Shown in pieces: positions 1 to 9,796 of a stretch of 64,000 bases of DNA. The notes under the pieces are model-generated. The model made no database searches. It saw nothing but the letters and a program-made list of their open reading frames with translations, and was not told where the DNA came from. This stretch comes from RYN-230 sp963793825 (GTDB taxonomy: Bacteria; Actinomycetota; Actinomycetes; Streptosporangiales; Streptosporangiaceae): assembly GCA_963793825.1 (NCBI GenBank), contig CAWCBE010000014.1:1-64000 (forward strand). The letters are read 5' to 3'. Made by a program: the position numbers and the translations under genes. Position 1 is the first letter of the stretch. Each line of letters opens with the position of its first letter.

Positions 1-55
1 AGCGGCGGGACCACGCGGGGAGCCGGGCAGCGGCGGGACCAGGCGGGAGCCGGGC
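1..55. repeat. Two-copy tandem repeat at window edge
   Basis: Two adjacent units of about 27-28 bp, each beginning agcggcgggacca and ending gagccgggc, fill the first 55 bases. The array may continue to the left, outside the window. No reading frame across it looks like a gene. Confidence 0.6.
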
Positions 56-91
56 GGTGACGGCACCCAGCGCCGCCGCGCCCGCGGCCCT

Positions 92-189
92 GCCGACAAT
101 CGCCGACATAGCACTGTTCCGGCGCAGCGAAACCCTGACAAACCGGGCAGCTAGCGCGCATCTTCGGTGCTATGTCAGCCTTTGTCGGC
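92..189. repeat. Imperfect 23-bp inverted repeat, 52-bp spacer
   Basis: Bases 92-114 and the reverse complement of 167-189 agree at 19 of 23 positions. The inner ten (GACATAGCAC against GTGCTATGTC) and the outer eight (GCCGACAA) match perfectly. No transposase lies next to it. It could be a remnant of a small mobile element, a pair of operator sites, or a long hairpin. The function is not determined. Confidence 0.55.
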
Positions 190-428
190 GTTTACGGGTC
201 CCCGGCGAGGGGCCAGACGACTGATCCCACGGGGCGTCAGCGCCGGCGGAGCGCAGGCATCCACGGTCGGTTTGTCGATGGCAGACCTGGACACTCCGTT
301 GCCGATGGCAGACCCGGACGACCCGGCCGCGCCGTCCGTGCGTACTGACGACCGGCGACCCCACCAGCCTGCGCTGCGATCACTGGCTGCCTGCGATCAC
401 TAACCCTTGGAATTGACCTACCGCATCG
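190..428. other. No gene recognised
   Basis: The stretch contains short direct repeats only: cgatggcagacc(t/c)ggac occurs twice near 286-320, and tgcgatcact twice near 375-400. The open frames here show no recognisable protein signature. Confidence 0.5.
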
Positions 429-1604
429 CTAGTCGGCCGCCTGGCCGGCCGGGGGCGCGCTGGCGTGCCAGATTTCCCGGGTCACCACCTGCAGGGCACC
501 GGCTGCCGGGATAGCCAGCAGCGCTCCCACGAACGCGCCGAAGATGCCGCCGATCCAGCTGCCCATCTCCCCGCCGACCAGGATCGACAGCAGGACCAGC
601 AGCGGGTTCACCCGGACCGTCCGGCTCATCACGACCGGGTTCAGCACGTGGTTCTCGACCTGGGTGTAGATCAGGAAGACGGCCAGCGTGACGATCCCGG
701 CGGTCAGCGAGTGGGCCGCCGCGAACAGCACGGTGGGGATCCCGGCCAGCGCCCCGCCGATCATCGGCAGGAAGTTGACCAGCGCCACCCAGAGCGCCCA
801 CAGGAACGGGAACGGGACGCCGGTGGCGAGCAGCGTCACGAACACGACTATCCCGGCGATCAGCGAGGTGACGAAGTTGCCCAGCATGTACCCGGTGACT
901 GACCGGCTGACATCGTGCCCGACCCGCCGATACCAGGCGGCGCGGTCCGGCGCCATGGCGCGCAGCAGGCCGGCCCGCATCTTGGGCCCCTCCAGCAGCA
1001 GGAGCAGCACCAGGATGAAGATGGTGAACAGCTCCAGCAGCAGGGTCAGCGCGCCCTTGCCCAGGGACAGGGCCGGCTTGGTCAGCCCGGTACCGAAGCT
1101 GACCAGCTTGGACTCGTTCTTCTGCACCCAGGTCTGCACGTGGTACTTGCGGACCAGACCGCCGATGAAGCCCCGGCCGTGCTCGGCCGCCGACACGTAG
1201 GACGGCAGCTTCTGGGCCAGGTGGTTGATCCCGTTGGCCAGCGGGTAGCCGAAGGCCACCGCCAGCCCCACGAAAACGAGCACCGCCCACAGCGTGACCA
1301 CCGCGACGGCCCACCCGCGGCGCGGAATCTTCCACTTCTGCAGCGCCACGACCAGGGGGTTCAGCAAAACGCTGACGAAGGCTGCGACCAGGATCAGCAG
1401 CAGGACGTCACGCAGCCGGTACACGATCTTCGCGAGCAGGTACAGGGCGACCAGGACCACGGCCACAGTCAGGATGGTGGGCAGCGGGATACCCCTGGCC
1501 GCGGCGGCGGCCCAGAGCCGCTCGCGCCGGGTCCGGGGCGGGGGTACGTCGTTGCCCACCCGGCCATCATGGCAGCCCGCGCCCCGGAACCGGGGGCAGC
1601 CCAC
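429..1604 (-). CDS. AI-2E family transporter (PF01594-type permease)
   Basis: This is a polytopic membrane protein of about 391 residues with the AI-2E/PerM family plan. A hydrophobic pair of helices near residues 45-90 is followed by a soluble stretch (about 115-170) and then closely spaced helices to the C-terminus. Family members export small molecules or act as antiporters. The substrate cannot be read from the sequence. The start used is a GTG with no clear Shine-Dalgarno; an in-frame GTG at 1559 is an alternative that removes 15 residues. It is divergent from the pgm gene and not obviously part of a pathway with it. The family assignment is solid and the role is not. Confidence 0.85.
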   Translation of the reverse strand: MGCPRFRGAGCHDGRVGNDVPPPRTRRERLWAAAAARGIPLPTILTVAVVLVALYLLAKIVYRLRDVLLLILVAAFVSVLLNPLVVALQKWKIPRRGWAVAVVTLWAVLVFVGLAVAFGYPLANGINHLAQKLPSYVSAAEHGRGFIGGLVRKYHVQTWVQKNESKLVSFGTGLTKPALSLGKGALTLLLELFTIFILVLLLLLEGPKMRAGLLRAMAPDRAAWYRRVGHDVSRSVTGYMLGNFVTSLIAGIVVFVTLLATGVPFPFLWALWVALVNFLPMIGGALAGIPTVLFAAAHSLTAGIVTLAVFLIYTQVENHVLNPVVMSRTVRVNPLLVLLSILVGGEMGSWIGGIFGAFVGALLAIPAAGALQVVTREIWHASAPPAGQAAD

Positions 1605-1721
1605 CCATAGCGGGCGGCCAGGATTACCGGAACACTGGATGCCCTGAGTTCAGCGCAATTGGGTACCTCCCTTCATGCCTAACGGCGCACAGTAGGTACT
1701 GGCACGGGTGAGGAGCTGACG

Positions 1722-3374
<1,653 letters not shown>

Positions 3375-3424
3375 GCGCGCCCGCGGGTGAATAGTGCACA
3401 TGGCCGAGCGCGTGAGGGGTACGT

Positions 3425-4663
3425 ATGGCGGATAAGCGTGTTCTGGGCATCGTGCTGGCGGGCGGGGCGGGCAAGCGGCTGTCGCCGCTGACCGCGGACC
3501 GCGCCAAGCCGGCCGTGCCGTTCGCCGGGGTGTACCGGCTCATCGACTTCGCCCTGTCCAACCTGGTCAACGCGGGCATCTTGCGCATCGCGGTGCTGAC
3601 CCAGTACAAGAGCCACAGCCTGGACCGGCACGTCACCACCACCTGGCGGATGAGCACCCTGCTCGGCAACTACGTCACCCCCGTGCCGGCCCAGCAGCGG
3701 CTCGGGCCGCACTGGTACACCGGGTCGGCGGACGCCATCTACCAGTCGCTGAACCTCATCTACGACGAGCGCCCGGAGCTGGTGATCGTGTTCGGCGCGG
3801 ACCACGTCTACCGGATGGACCCCCGGCAGATGATCGACCAGCACTGCGAGCACGGGGCCGGGGTCACCGTCGCGGCCATCCCGGTGCCCCGGGCGGAGGC
3901 CACCGCGTTCGGTGTCATCAAGGCCGGGGCCGACGGGCGCACCCTGGAGGCGTTCCTGGAGAAGCCCGCGGATCCGCCCTCGCTGCCCGGGCGGCCCGAT
4001 GAATCGTATGCCTCGATGGGCAACTACCTGTTCTCCACCGACGTGCTCATCGAGGCGCTGCGCCAGGACGCGGCGAACTCGGGCAGCCGGCATGACATGG
4101 GCGGCGACATCATCCCGATGCTGGTGGAGGAGGGCCGGGCGCAGGTCTACGACTTCATGGGCAACAAGGTTCCCGGGGCGAGCGAGCGGGACGCCGGCTA
4201 CTGGCGCGACGTCGGCACGCTCGACTCCTATTTCGATGCGCACATGGACCTGTGCGCGATCCACCCGGTGTTCAACCTGTACAACGACCGGTGGCCGATC
4301 CTGACCAACGTGCCGAGCCTGCCGCCCGCCAAGTTCGTGCATGATTCCGGCGAGCGGGTCGGCCGGGCCATCGACAGCCTGGTCAGCAACGGCGTCATCG
4401 TGTCCGGCGGGCTGGTCCGCGAGTCGGTGCTCTCCCCCGGCGTCCGGGTCAACAGCTGGTCCCGGGTGGAGCGGTCGGTGATCCTGAACAACACGATCAT
4501 CGGCCGCCACGCGGTGATCAAGGACGCGATCATCGACAAGAACGTCACCGTTCCTGAAGGGATCACCATCGGCGTGGACAAGGAGCAGGACCGGGCGCGC
4601 GGCTTCGTGGTCTCCGAGAGCGGCATCACCGTGGTGGGCAAGAGCCAGAAGGTGACTGGATGA
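3425..4663 (+). CDS. glgC: Glucose-1-phosphate adenylyltransferase
   Basis: It makes ADP-glucose from glucose-1-phosphate and ATP, the committed step of bacterial glycogen and maltose-1-phosphate synthesis. The 412 residues hold the N-terminal nucleotidyltransferase domain, with the glycine-rich loop LAGGAGKRL at residues 11-19 and YTGSADAIYQ further on, followed by a C-terminal left-handed beta-helix with the hexapeptide-like stretch around residues 330-390. GAGGGG precedes the ATG by five bases. Its last four bases (ATGA) overlap the start of the glycogen synthase gene, so the two are almost certainly co-translated. Confidence 0.96.
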   Translation: MADKRVLGIVLAGGAGKRLSPLTADRAKPAVPFAGVYRLIDFALSNLVNAGILRIAVLTQYKSHSLDRHVTTTWRMSTLLGNYVTPVPAQQRLGPHWYTGSADAIYQSLNLIYDERPELVIVFGADHVYRMDPRQMIDQHCEHGAGVTVAAIPVPRAEATAFGVIKAGADGRTLEAFLEKPADPPSLPGRPDESYASMGNYLFSTDVLIEALRQDAANSGSRHDMGGDIIPMLVEEGRAQVYDFMGNKVPGASERDAGYWRDVGTLDSYFDAHMDLCAIHPVFNLYNDRWPILTNVPSLPPAKFVHDSGERVGRAIDSLVSNGVIVSGGLVRESVLSPGVRVNSWSRVERSVILNNTIIGRHAVIKDAIIDKNVTVPEGITIGVDKEQDRARGFVVSESGITVVGKSQKVTG

Positions 4664-5826
4664 CCGACGCCCGGCGGCTCCGGGTGGCGCTGCTCACCCG
4701 GGAGTACCCGCCTGAGGTGTACGGCGGGGCCGGGGTGCACGTGGCCTACCTGGCCCGGGCGCTCGCCGTCCGGGTGGACCTGACCGTGCACTGCCAGGGC
4801 GGGGACCGGCCGGATGCGGTGGCGCACCAGCCGTGGCCGGCCCTCGCGGGCGCCAACCAGGTGCTGGCGACCATCTCCACCGACCTGTCGATGACGGGGG
4901 CGGTCGCGGGCACGGACCTGGTGCACTCGCACACCTGGTACGCCAACCTGGCTGGCCACCTGGCATCGCTGCTGTACGGCGTGCCGCACGTGATGACGTT
5001 GCACTCCCTGGAGCCGCTGCGGCCGTGGAAAGCCGAGCAGCTGGGCGGCGGGTACTCGCTGTCCAGCTGGTGCGAGCGGGTGGCGGTGGAATCGGCCGCC
5101 GCGGTGATCGCGGTGTCGGAGGGCATGCGCGCCGATGTGCTGGCCGCCTACCCGGCGGTGCCGCCGGACCGGATCAAGGTCATCCGCAACGGCATCGACA
5201 CCGTGGAGTACGCGCCGGATCCGGGGACCGAGGTGCTGCAGCGGTACGGGATCGACCCGCAGCGCCCGATGGTGATCTTCGTTGGCCGGATCACCCGGCA
5301 GAAGGGGGTTCCGGTCCTGCTCCGCGCGGCGGCCCGCCTGGCACCGGAGGCACAGCTGGTGCTCTGCGCCGGGCAGCCGGACACCGCCGAGCTGGCCGCC
5401 GAGGTGACCAGCCTGGTCACCGGGCTGCAGGCCACCCGGTCGGGGGTGATCTGGATACCGGAGATGCTGCCCAAGCGGGAGGTCATCCAGCTGCTGTCGC
5501 ACGCCACCGCGTTCACCTGTCCCTCGCTCTACGAGCCGCTCGGCATCGTGAACCTGGAGGCGATGGCCTGCGGTACCGCGGTCGTGGCGTCACGGGTCGG
5601 GGGCATCCCCGAGGTGGTGGCGGACGGGGAGAGCGGCCTGCTGGTCCCGCCCGATGATCCCGCGCCCCTGGCCGCGGCCCTCAACGCGCTGGTGCGCGAC
5701 CCAGGCCGGGCGTCGGCCATGGGTGCAGCGGGCCGTAAGCGGGCCGCGGAGTTCGGCTGGGACGCCATCGCCGACCAGACGGCCGCCCTGTACGCCAGCC
5801 TTATCCCGGCGCAGGTGCCCCGTTGA
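4660..5826 (+). CDS. glgA: GT4 glycogen synthase / alpha-maltose-1-phosphate synthase
   Basis: This is a GT-B glycosyltransferase of 388 residues belonging to the actinobacterial glycogen-synthase group, not the longer GT5 GlgA. N-terminal REYPPEVYGGAGVHV and C-terminal EPLGIVNLEAMACGTAVVAS (the donor-binding E-x7-E region) are clear. Its mycobacterial relative, also called GlgM, transfers glucose from ADP-glucose to glucose-1-phosphate to form maltose-1-phosphate. Whether this copy does that or extends glucan directly cannot be told from the sequence. It overlaps glgC by four bases, so ADP-glucose production and use are translationally linked. Confidence 0.93.
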   Translation: MTDARRLRVALLTREYPPEVYGGAGVHVAYLARALAVRVDLTVHCQGGDRPDAVAHQPWPALAGANQVLATISTDLSMTGAVAGTDLVHSHTWYANLAGHLASLLYGVPHVMTLHSLEPLRPWKAEQLGGGYSLSSWCERVAVESAAAVIAVSEGMRADVLAAYPAVPPDRIKVIRNGIDTVEYAPDPGTEVLQRYGIDPQRPMVIFVGRITRQKGVPVLLRAAARLAPEAQLVLCAGQPDTAELAAEVTSLVTGLQATRSGVIWIPEMLPKREVIQLLSHATAFTCPSLYEPLGIVNLEAMACGTAVVASRVGGIPEVVADGESGLLVPPDDPAPLAAALNALVRDPGRASAMGAAGRKRAAEFGWDAIADQTAALYASLIPAQVPR

Positions 5827-5970
5827 TCCCCGGCCCATTACCGCGGCACGCCCTCCATGACTGACGCTGGTGCGCAAACCGGCGGCTTGTCGCAAACTGA
5901 GACCGCCCCTGCGCCGCTATGAACAAATAGTGAGCAAGTCTTGATGGCGACGGCACAGACGGGAGAAGGC

Positions 5971-6438
5971 GTGAGCAACGCAGCAGCGGCTCCCGGCCCG
6001 GCGGGGACTTTCCGGCTGATGTACCGGAGCCGGAACAGGATCCCGGCCGACCGGCGCAAGGCGGAACTCGGCACGCTGTTCGGCGTGGCGCGGTCGAACA
6101 ACAAGAAGCAGCAGATCACGGGCGCGCTGCTGATCTTCGGGGACTGGTTCGCCCAGGTCCTCGAGGGTGAGGAGACAGCGGTCCGCGCCCTGTTCGCGAA
6201 GATCGAGAAAGACGGGCGGCATGAGCACATCTCCGTGCTCGAGTCCGGTCTGGCCGGCCCGCGGGTCTTCGCCCGCTGGGCGATGGCCCGGGTCTCCGCG
6301 GATGGCGAGCCGGACATCCCGCTCATCGCCCATGTGGACGGAATCTCCCCGGCCGCGAGCCGGGGTACCACGCCCGAGCAGGAGGCGGTGCTGGACGTGA
6401 TGCGCGCGGCGACCCGGAGCGAGGCCCGCACCCCCTGA
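5971..6438 (+). CDS. BLUF-domain blue-light sensor protein
   Basis: This small soluble flavoprotein photoreceptor consists of one BLUF domain and a short tail. The residues that make the FAD pocket photoactive are present: the Tyr in LMYRSR, the Asn pair in RSNNKKQQITGALL, the Gln in WFAQVLEG and the Trp in ARWAMA. There is no output domain, so it should act by protein-protein contact. The GTG at 5971 is preferred because GGGAG lies five bases upstream; the ATG at 5944 is a possible longer start. It sits about 140 bp behind the glycogen genes on the same strand, close enough for read-through, but no link to glycogen is shown. Confidence 0.88.
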   Translation: MSNAAAAPGPAGTFRLMYRSRNRIPADRRKAELGTLFGVARSNNKKQQITGALLIFGDWFAQVLEGEETAVRALFAKIEKDGRHEHISVLESGLAGPRVFARWAMARVSADGEPDIPLIAHVDGISPAASRGTTPEQEAVLDVMRAATRSEARTP

Positions 6439-6463
6439 TCCCGTCCGCCGGCCGTGGCGACGG

Positions 6464-7453
6464 TCAGGCCGCGAGGGCCGCACGGCCGTGTGGCGCCGCC
6501 CAGTCCAGGATGGGCCCGGCGGGCACGATGCGCAGCGGGTTGAGCTGGGGGTGCGTGCCGTAGTAGTGCCTCTTGATGTGGTCGAAGTCGGTCGTCCCGC
6601 CGAAGGCGGGGATGGAATACAGGTCCCGCGCGTAGGGCCACAGGTTCGGGTAGTCGGCCACGCGTCGCAGGTTGGCCTTGAAGTGGGTGACGTAGACCGC
6701 GTCGAACCGGGCCAGGGTGACCCAGAGCCGCACATCCGCCTCGGTGATCGCGTCACCGAGCAGGTACCGCCGGGTGGCCAGCCGCTGGTCCAGGTCGTCC
6801 AGCGTGGTGAACAACTCGGCCACCGCGGCGTCGTAGGCCTGCTGGGAGGTGGCGAACCCGCACCGGTAGACGCCATTGTTGACGGTGGCGTAGACCCGCT
6901 CGTTGAGTGCGTCGATCTCGGCGCGGAGCGCGGCCGGGTAGAGGCTGATGCCGGGGGTGGCCCACTCCCCGAACTGGGTGCCCAGGTCGATCGTGATGTC
7001 AGGGAAGTTGTTGGAGACGATCTGGCCGGCCTGCTTGTCCCACAGCACCGGCACGGACACGTGCCCGTCATAGCCGGGCTCGGTCGCCTCGTACGCCTCA
7101 CGCAGCAGGGTGAAGCCGTTCACCGGGTCCGCGGTGTACCCGGGGCCATCGCGGAACGCCCAGCCCCGCCCGTCCCGCACCGGGTCCACCACCGACATGG
7201 AGATCACGTCCTCCAGGCCGAGCAGGGAACGCACGATCACCGACCGGTGCGCCCACGGGCAGGCCAGCGACACGTAGAGGTGGTAGCGGCCGGCCTGCGC
7301 CGGGTAGCCACTGGAGCCGTCCGCGGTGATCCGGCCCTGGAAGCGGTACAGCGGCCGGACGAATGCGCCATCGGCCCGCGGCGGCGCCTTCAGGCTGTAG
7401 TCGCCGAATCGCGTGAAATCAACCGGGCTCGCTACCGCAGCAGCAGTCGTCAT
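6464..7453 (-). CDS. Glutathionyl-hydroquinone reductase-like GST (ECM4/YqjG type)
   Basis: This 329-residue Xi-class glutathione transferase-like protein has a thioredoxin-fold N-terminal domain and a helical C-terminal domain. The catalytic-Cys motif ACPWAHR (Cys65) and the Xi-class region containing DIISMSVVDP-like and GRVWA-like sequence mark it as the YqjG/ECM4 family, which reduces glutathionyl-hydroquinones. Actinobacteria usually use mycothiol instead of glutathione, so the physiological thiol is uncertain. The start is ATG with AAGGGA seven bases upstream. It is transcribed alone, convergent with the BLUF gene. Confidence 0.88.
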   Translation of the reverse strand: MTTAAAVASPVDFTRFGDYSLKAPPRADGAFVRPLYRFQGRITADGSSGYPAQAGRYHLYVSLACPWAHRSVIVRSLLGLEDVISMSVVDPVRDGRGWAFRDGPGYTADPVNGFTLLREAYEATEPGYDGHVSVPVLWDKQAGQIVSNNFPDITIDLGTQFGEWATPGISLYPAALRAEIDALNERVYATVNNGVYRCGFATSQQAYDAAVAELFTTLDDLDQRLATRRYLLGDAITEADVRLWVTLARFDAVYVTHFKANLRRVADYPNLWPYARDLYSIPAFGGTTDFDHIKRHYYGTHPQLNPLRIVPAGPILDWAAPHGRAALAA

Positions 7454-7480
7454 GGCAGGTTCCCTTCGGCTCTGCTCAGG

Positions 7481-7600
7481 CTAACGGGGAAGAGCGCGCC
7501 GGGCGAGAAGCCAGCGGGCGAAGAAGTGCGGGCCGAGCCAGGCCCAGGCGACCAGCACGCCGATCCAGCCGGTCCGGCTGCGCAGGGCAGGATTCCTGGT
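7481..7600 (-). pseudogene. Possible small membrane-protein remnant
   Basis: Directly after the nitrile hydratase alpha gene, a frame of about 40 codons encodes a Trp-rich hydrophobic helix (core GWIGVLVAWAWLGPHFF) and a basic tail, then stops. It has no ATG, GTG or TTG start. It resembles the C-terminal end of small actinobacterial membrane proteins, so it may be a decayed gene fused to the operon end. The support is weak. Confidence 0.25.
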
Positions 7601-8178
7601 CAGACCGCCGCCGTGCCGATCAATCCGTCCCGGGTCACCAGCGCCGCGAGGTCCGGCTCGGCCAGGCCGCCCGTGCCGGATGGCCGCAGCGGCAGCACCA
7701 GGTAGCGGTTCTCCGCGCTGGCGTCCCAGACGGTGATCTCGGTACCGGGCGGCAGCACCAGCCCGAATTCGCCGAGCACCACCCGGGGCTCGCGCACTGC
7801 CCGGGACCGGTAGGCCAGGCTCTTGTACCAGCTCGGCGAGGGCCCGAGCAGGGATACCGGGTAGCACGAGCAGAGCGTGCACACCACCATGTTGTGCCGC
7901 CCGGGGCGGTTGGCGGCCACCTTGAGCCGGTACCCGGGTGTGGCGAAGCCGAGTTCCGCCGCCGCGGCATTGCCGTCGGCCAGCAGGCGCTGCGCGTAGT
8001 CCGGGTCGGTCCAGGCCCGGGCGACTATCCGCGCGCCGTTCAGCGGCGAGGCATTGCGGTACAGGCCGGCCAGCCCCGCCTCGAGTTCCGCATCGGTAGC
8101 CAGCCCCGCCTCGATGAGGCGTTCCTCCAGGCGCCGTACCCGGACGGCGGACGGCGCGTCGTCGTGCCCCGCCCCCAT
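7600..8178 (-). CDS. Cobalt-type nitrile hydratase alpha / thiocyanate hydrolase gamma-like subunit
   Basis: This is the metal-binding catalytic subunit (192 residues) of the nitrile hydratase family. The metal claw VCTLCSCY is intact at Cys100-Thr-Leu-Cys103-Ser-Cys105. Thr after the first Cys marks the Co(III) type, while Fe-type enzymes have Ser there. In relatives the last two cysteines are oxidised to sulfinate and sulfenate. Nitrile hydratases turn nitriles into amides; the three-subunit relative thiocyanate hydrolase turns thiocyanate into carbonyl sulfide and ammonia. The ATG at 8178 overlaps the stop of the upstream gene by one base (TAATG). No p14K/activator gene for cobalt insertion follows. 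The substrate is unknown. Confidence 0.92.
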   Translation of the reverse strand: MGAGHDDAPSAVRVRRLEERLIEAGLATDAELEAGLAGLYRNASPLNGARIVARAWTDPDYAQRLLADGNAAAAELGFATPGYRLKVAANRPGRHNMVVCTLCSCYPVSLLGPSPSWYKSLAYRSRAVREPRVVLGEFGLVLPPGTEITVWDASAENRYLVLPLRPSGTGGLAEPDLAALVTRDGLIGTAAV

Positions 8179-8447
8179 TAGCCCGCCTCCTCCAGGTAGG
8201 ACTCCCACAGGTCCACGACGACGTGGTGCGTCCCCTGCCCCCACAGGGCGGCGGCCGCGAACCGGACCGAGTAGACGGTCTCGGCCCGTGCCGGGCTGAT
8301 GCCGCGGGCCACATCGTCCGGCAGCGGCCACTCGCCCGCTGCCTCGACGATCTCCCCGGTGTGCCCGCGCACGTAGCGGGGCAGCCGGGTGTGGTGGTCC
8401 GGATCAGCCAGCCGGGCCCGGACCCGGGTGCCGGGCGGCAGGCTCAT
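8178..8447 (-). CDS. Nitrile hydratase beta, C-terminal half (SCNase alpha-like)
   Basis: This 89-residue protein consists only of the SH3-like beta-barrel found in the C-terminal half of nitrile hydratase beta subunits. Landmarks are RLPRYVRGHTG, YSVRFAAAALWG and VDLWESYLE. It is a separate gene whose ATG overlaps the stop of the preceding N-terminal-half gene by four bases (ATGA). Standard beta subunits of about 220 residues carry both halves in one chain. The split matches thiocyanate hydrolase (ScnA) and the toyocamycin nitrile hydratase type. It should pair with the alpha subunit to shape the active-site channel. Confidence 0.9.
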   Translation of the reverse strand: MSLPPGTRVRARLADPDHHTRLPRYVRGHTGEIVEAAGEWPLPDDVARGISPARAETVYSVRFAAAALWGQGTHHVVVDLWESYLEEAG

Positions 8448-8722
8448 CCGGCGTCCTCCGGGGGCAGCAGGCCCTTCTCGGCCAGCACCGTCTCGATGGC
8501 GTGCAGCCAGCGCTCGTAGTAACCGAGCCGGAGGTAGTCGGCGGGCGGGATCCGCTCGATCGCGTCGCGCAACTCATCACCCGAATACAGGCCGCGGGAG
8601 CGCAGCACGCCGTTCAGCGCCCACACCCGGGCCTCCCAGTCGCGGGCGAACGGCTGCCCATCCGAGCCGACGGGGACGGGACCGAAACCGGCCTGGCCGC
8701 CCACGTCATGCACCCGGCTCAT
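8444..8722 (-). CDS. Nitrile hydratase beta, N-terminal half (SCNase beta-like)
   Basis: This 92-residue helical protein matches the N-terminal half of nitrile hydratase beta: MSRVHDVGGQAGFGPV at the start, then FARDWEARVWALN and RIPPADYLRLGYYERWL. It is the first gene of the beta-N, beta-C, alpha operon, the same order as scnB-scnA-scnC of thiocyanate hydrolase. The ATG at 8722 is chosen because the family begins exactly there. The promoter region upstream holds a perfect 16-bp palindrome at 8939-8954. Confidence 0.9.
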   Translation of the reverse strand: MSRVHDVGGQAGFGPVPVGSDGQPFARDWEARVWALNGVLRSRGLYSGDELRDAIERIPPADYLRLGYYERWLHAIETVLAEKGLLPPEDAG

Positions 8723-9239
8723 CGCGCCACCTTCCCGGCCGTCCGGCCCCGTCCGGCCGATCCCTGCCGTGCCACACGGTCCGCCTGCCGCGCCGGACCG
8801 GCGAACGCGGACCAGCAAGCTGGCGGGTCCCGGGGAGACTACGGAGGGAACGTCTTCAGCGTCAGCCGGCCAGCGCGGCCGCTTCTCACCCTCGGCAGCG
8901 GCTCTTCGGCCCAGTCTTCGGCCCGGGACCCGCTTGGAGGTTACCTCGGTAACCGGGCCGCCGGAAGTAGCCATTTCACCCGGGCTGACCGGGCCGGGCC
9001 GGCACCCGGCCCGCGGTCCCGGTCGGCCGCCCCCCTCACCCGGACCGAACCGGACCCGGGCGGCTGTCCCGCGGCCCGCGCCAGGTGCGGGGACCCTCGG
9101 TGCCTCCTCACCTGGGGCAGTTCGGCACGCACTGGAGGTCCGGTCCTCACCCGGCCCAAGAGCGCGCACCGGTGGAACGTGACTAACCCGGCCCGTGCCC
9201 CGCCCCCCGCCCGGGCCGCGAGAGCCGGGGCCCCGGCTC
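8723..9239. other. Long leader region without a recognised gene
   Basis: About 500 bp of GC-rich DNA lies between the nitrile hydratase operon and a nucleotidyltransferase remnant. Open frames on both strands are low-complexity Pro/Arg/Gly and match nothing I recognise. The only ordered element seen is the palindrome at 8939-8954. Confidence 0.5.
8939..8954. promoter_or_regulatory. Candidate operator GGTTACC-TC-GGTAACC
   Basis: A perfect inverted repeat with 7-bp arms and a 2-bp centre lies 217 bp upstream of the nitrile hydratase operon. Its GTNNAC-type halves resemble sites of GntR-family regulators. No regulator gene is adjacent. The assignment as an operator rests on symmetry and position only. 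Confidence 0.4.
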
Positions 9240-9566
9240 GCCATCACGAGGCTGCTGCTTGACCGCAGCGGATCGGAGTGGATATTCAACCGGGACGCGC
9301 GCGTCCGCGTGCGGTGGCCGCGTGCCCTGCACACGGTCAACGGCATCCCTTATCTCCGCCCTGAGCTTGCGCTGCTGCACGAGGCCCACCTCGACCGGCC
9401 CAAAGACCGGGCCGACCTGGCTGCTGCCTGCCTTGATCCCGGCGCCCGGGCCTGGCTGGGCGAGACGCTGGAACAGCTCGGCCACCATTCCTGGGCCAGG
9501 GAAGCCCGATCCGCCACGAAGCACACGCGCCCTGGCCGGCGAGCCATGCCCTTCCCCTCGCCCTGA
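9240..9566 (+). pseudogene. Truncated nucleotidyltransferase-like protein (C-terminal part only)
   Basis: The frame encodes the tail of an aminoglycoside-adenylyltransferase-like family. The signature is DGIPYL-x-PE-x2-LL followed by RPKD-x-ADF, seen here as NGIPYLRPELALL and RPKDRADLAAA, with LDPGARAWL after it. The N-terminal catalytic part with the nucleotide-binding Gly-Ser and metal Asp residues is absent, and the upstream sequence does not supply it in any frame. It is best read as a 5'-deleted relic. Confidence 0.5.
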
Positions 9567-9610
9567 AGCCGGGCCAGGCCGAGGCGCCCTGAAGCCGGGG
9601 CAATCCGTCC

Positions 9611-9751
9611 ATGATCCAGAGGACACGCCCAAGCGGAACCCGGCCGGGCAAGCGGCCCGCGCGGCCGCGACTGGCCGCGGCCGGCTGGGCGGTCACCGCT
9701 CTCCTGGGCCTGGCGGCTGCTCTGTACATAGCCGAGGCGATTCCCTGGTAG
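9611..9751 (+). CDS. Possible 46-residue single-pass membrane protein
   Basis: An ATG-initiated frame gives a basic N-terminus rich in Arg/Pro, then one hydrophobic helix (core WAVTALLGLAAALYIAEAI) ending in PW. It is too short for most gene callers. The ribosome-binding site is poor (GGGG eleven bases upstream). It has the look of a small membrane-anchored peptide but no family was recognised. Confidence 0.3.
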   Translation: MIQRTRPSGTRPGKRPARPRLAAAGWAVTALLGLAAALYIAEAIPW

Positions 9752-9796
9752 CGGCGGGTGGCCGCGGGTTCGCCCGCCGGGACAGCCGGCCCGCTG

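Noticed and set aside
418..1335. Long Arg/Gly/Pro-rich open frames overlapping known genes, for example opposite the AI-2E permease and throughout
   Set aside because: In DNA this GC-rich, antisense and out-of-frame stretches stay open by chance. They are low-complexity and overlap genes with recognised domains.
8769..9182. A 137-codon frame on the plus strand upstream of the nitrile hydratase operon
   Set aside because: Composition is Pro/Gly/Arg-rich without domain signal or ribosome-binding site, typical of chance frames here.
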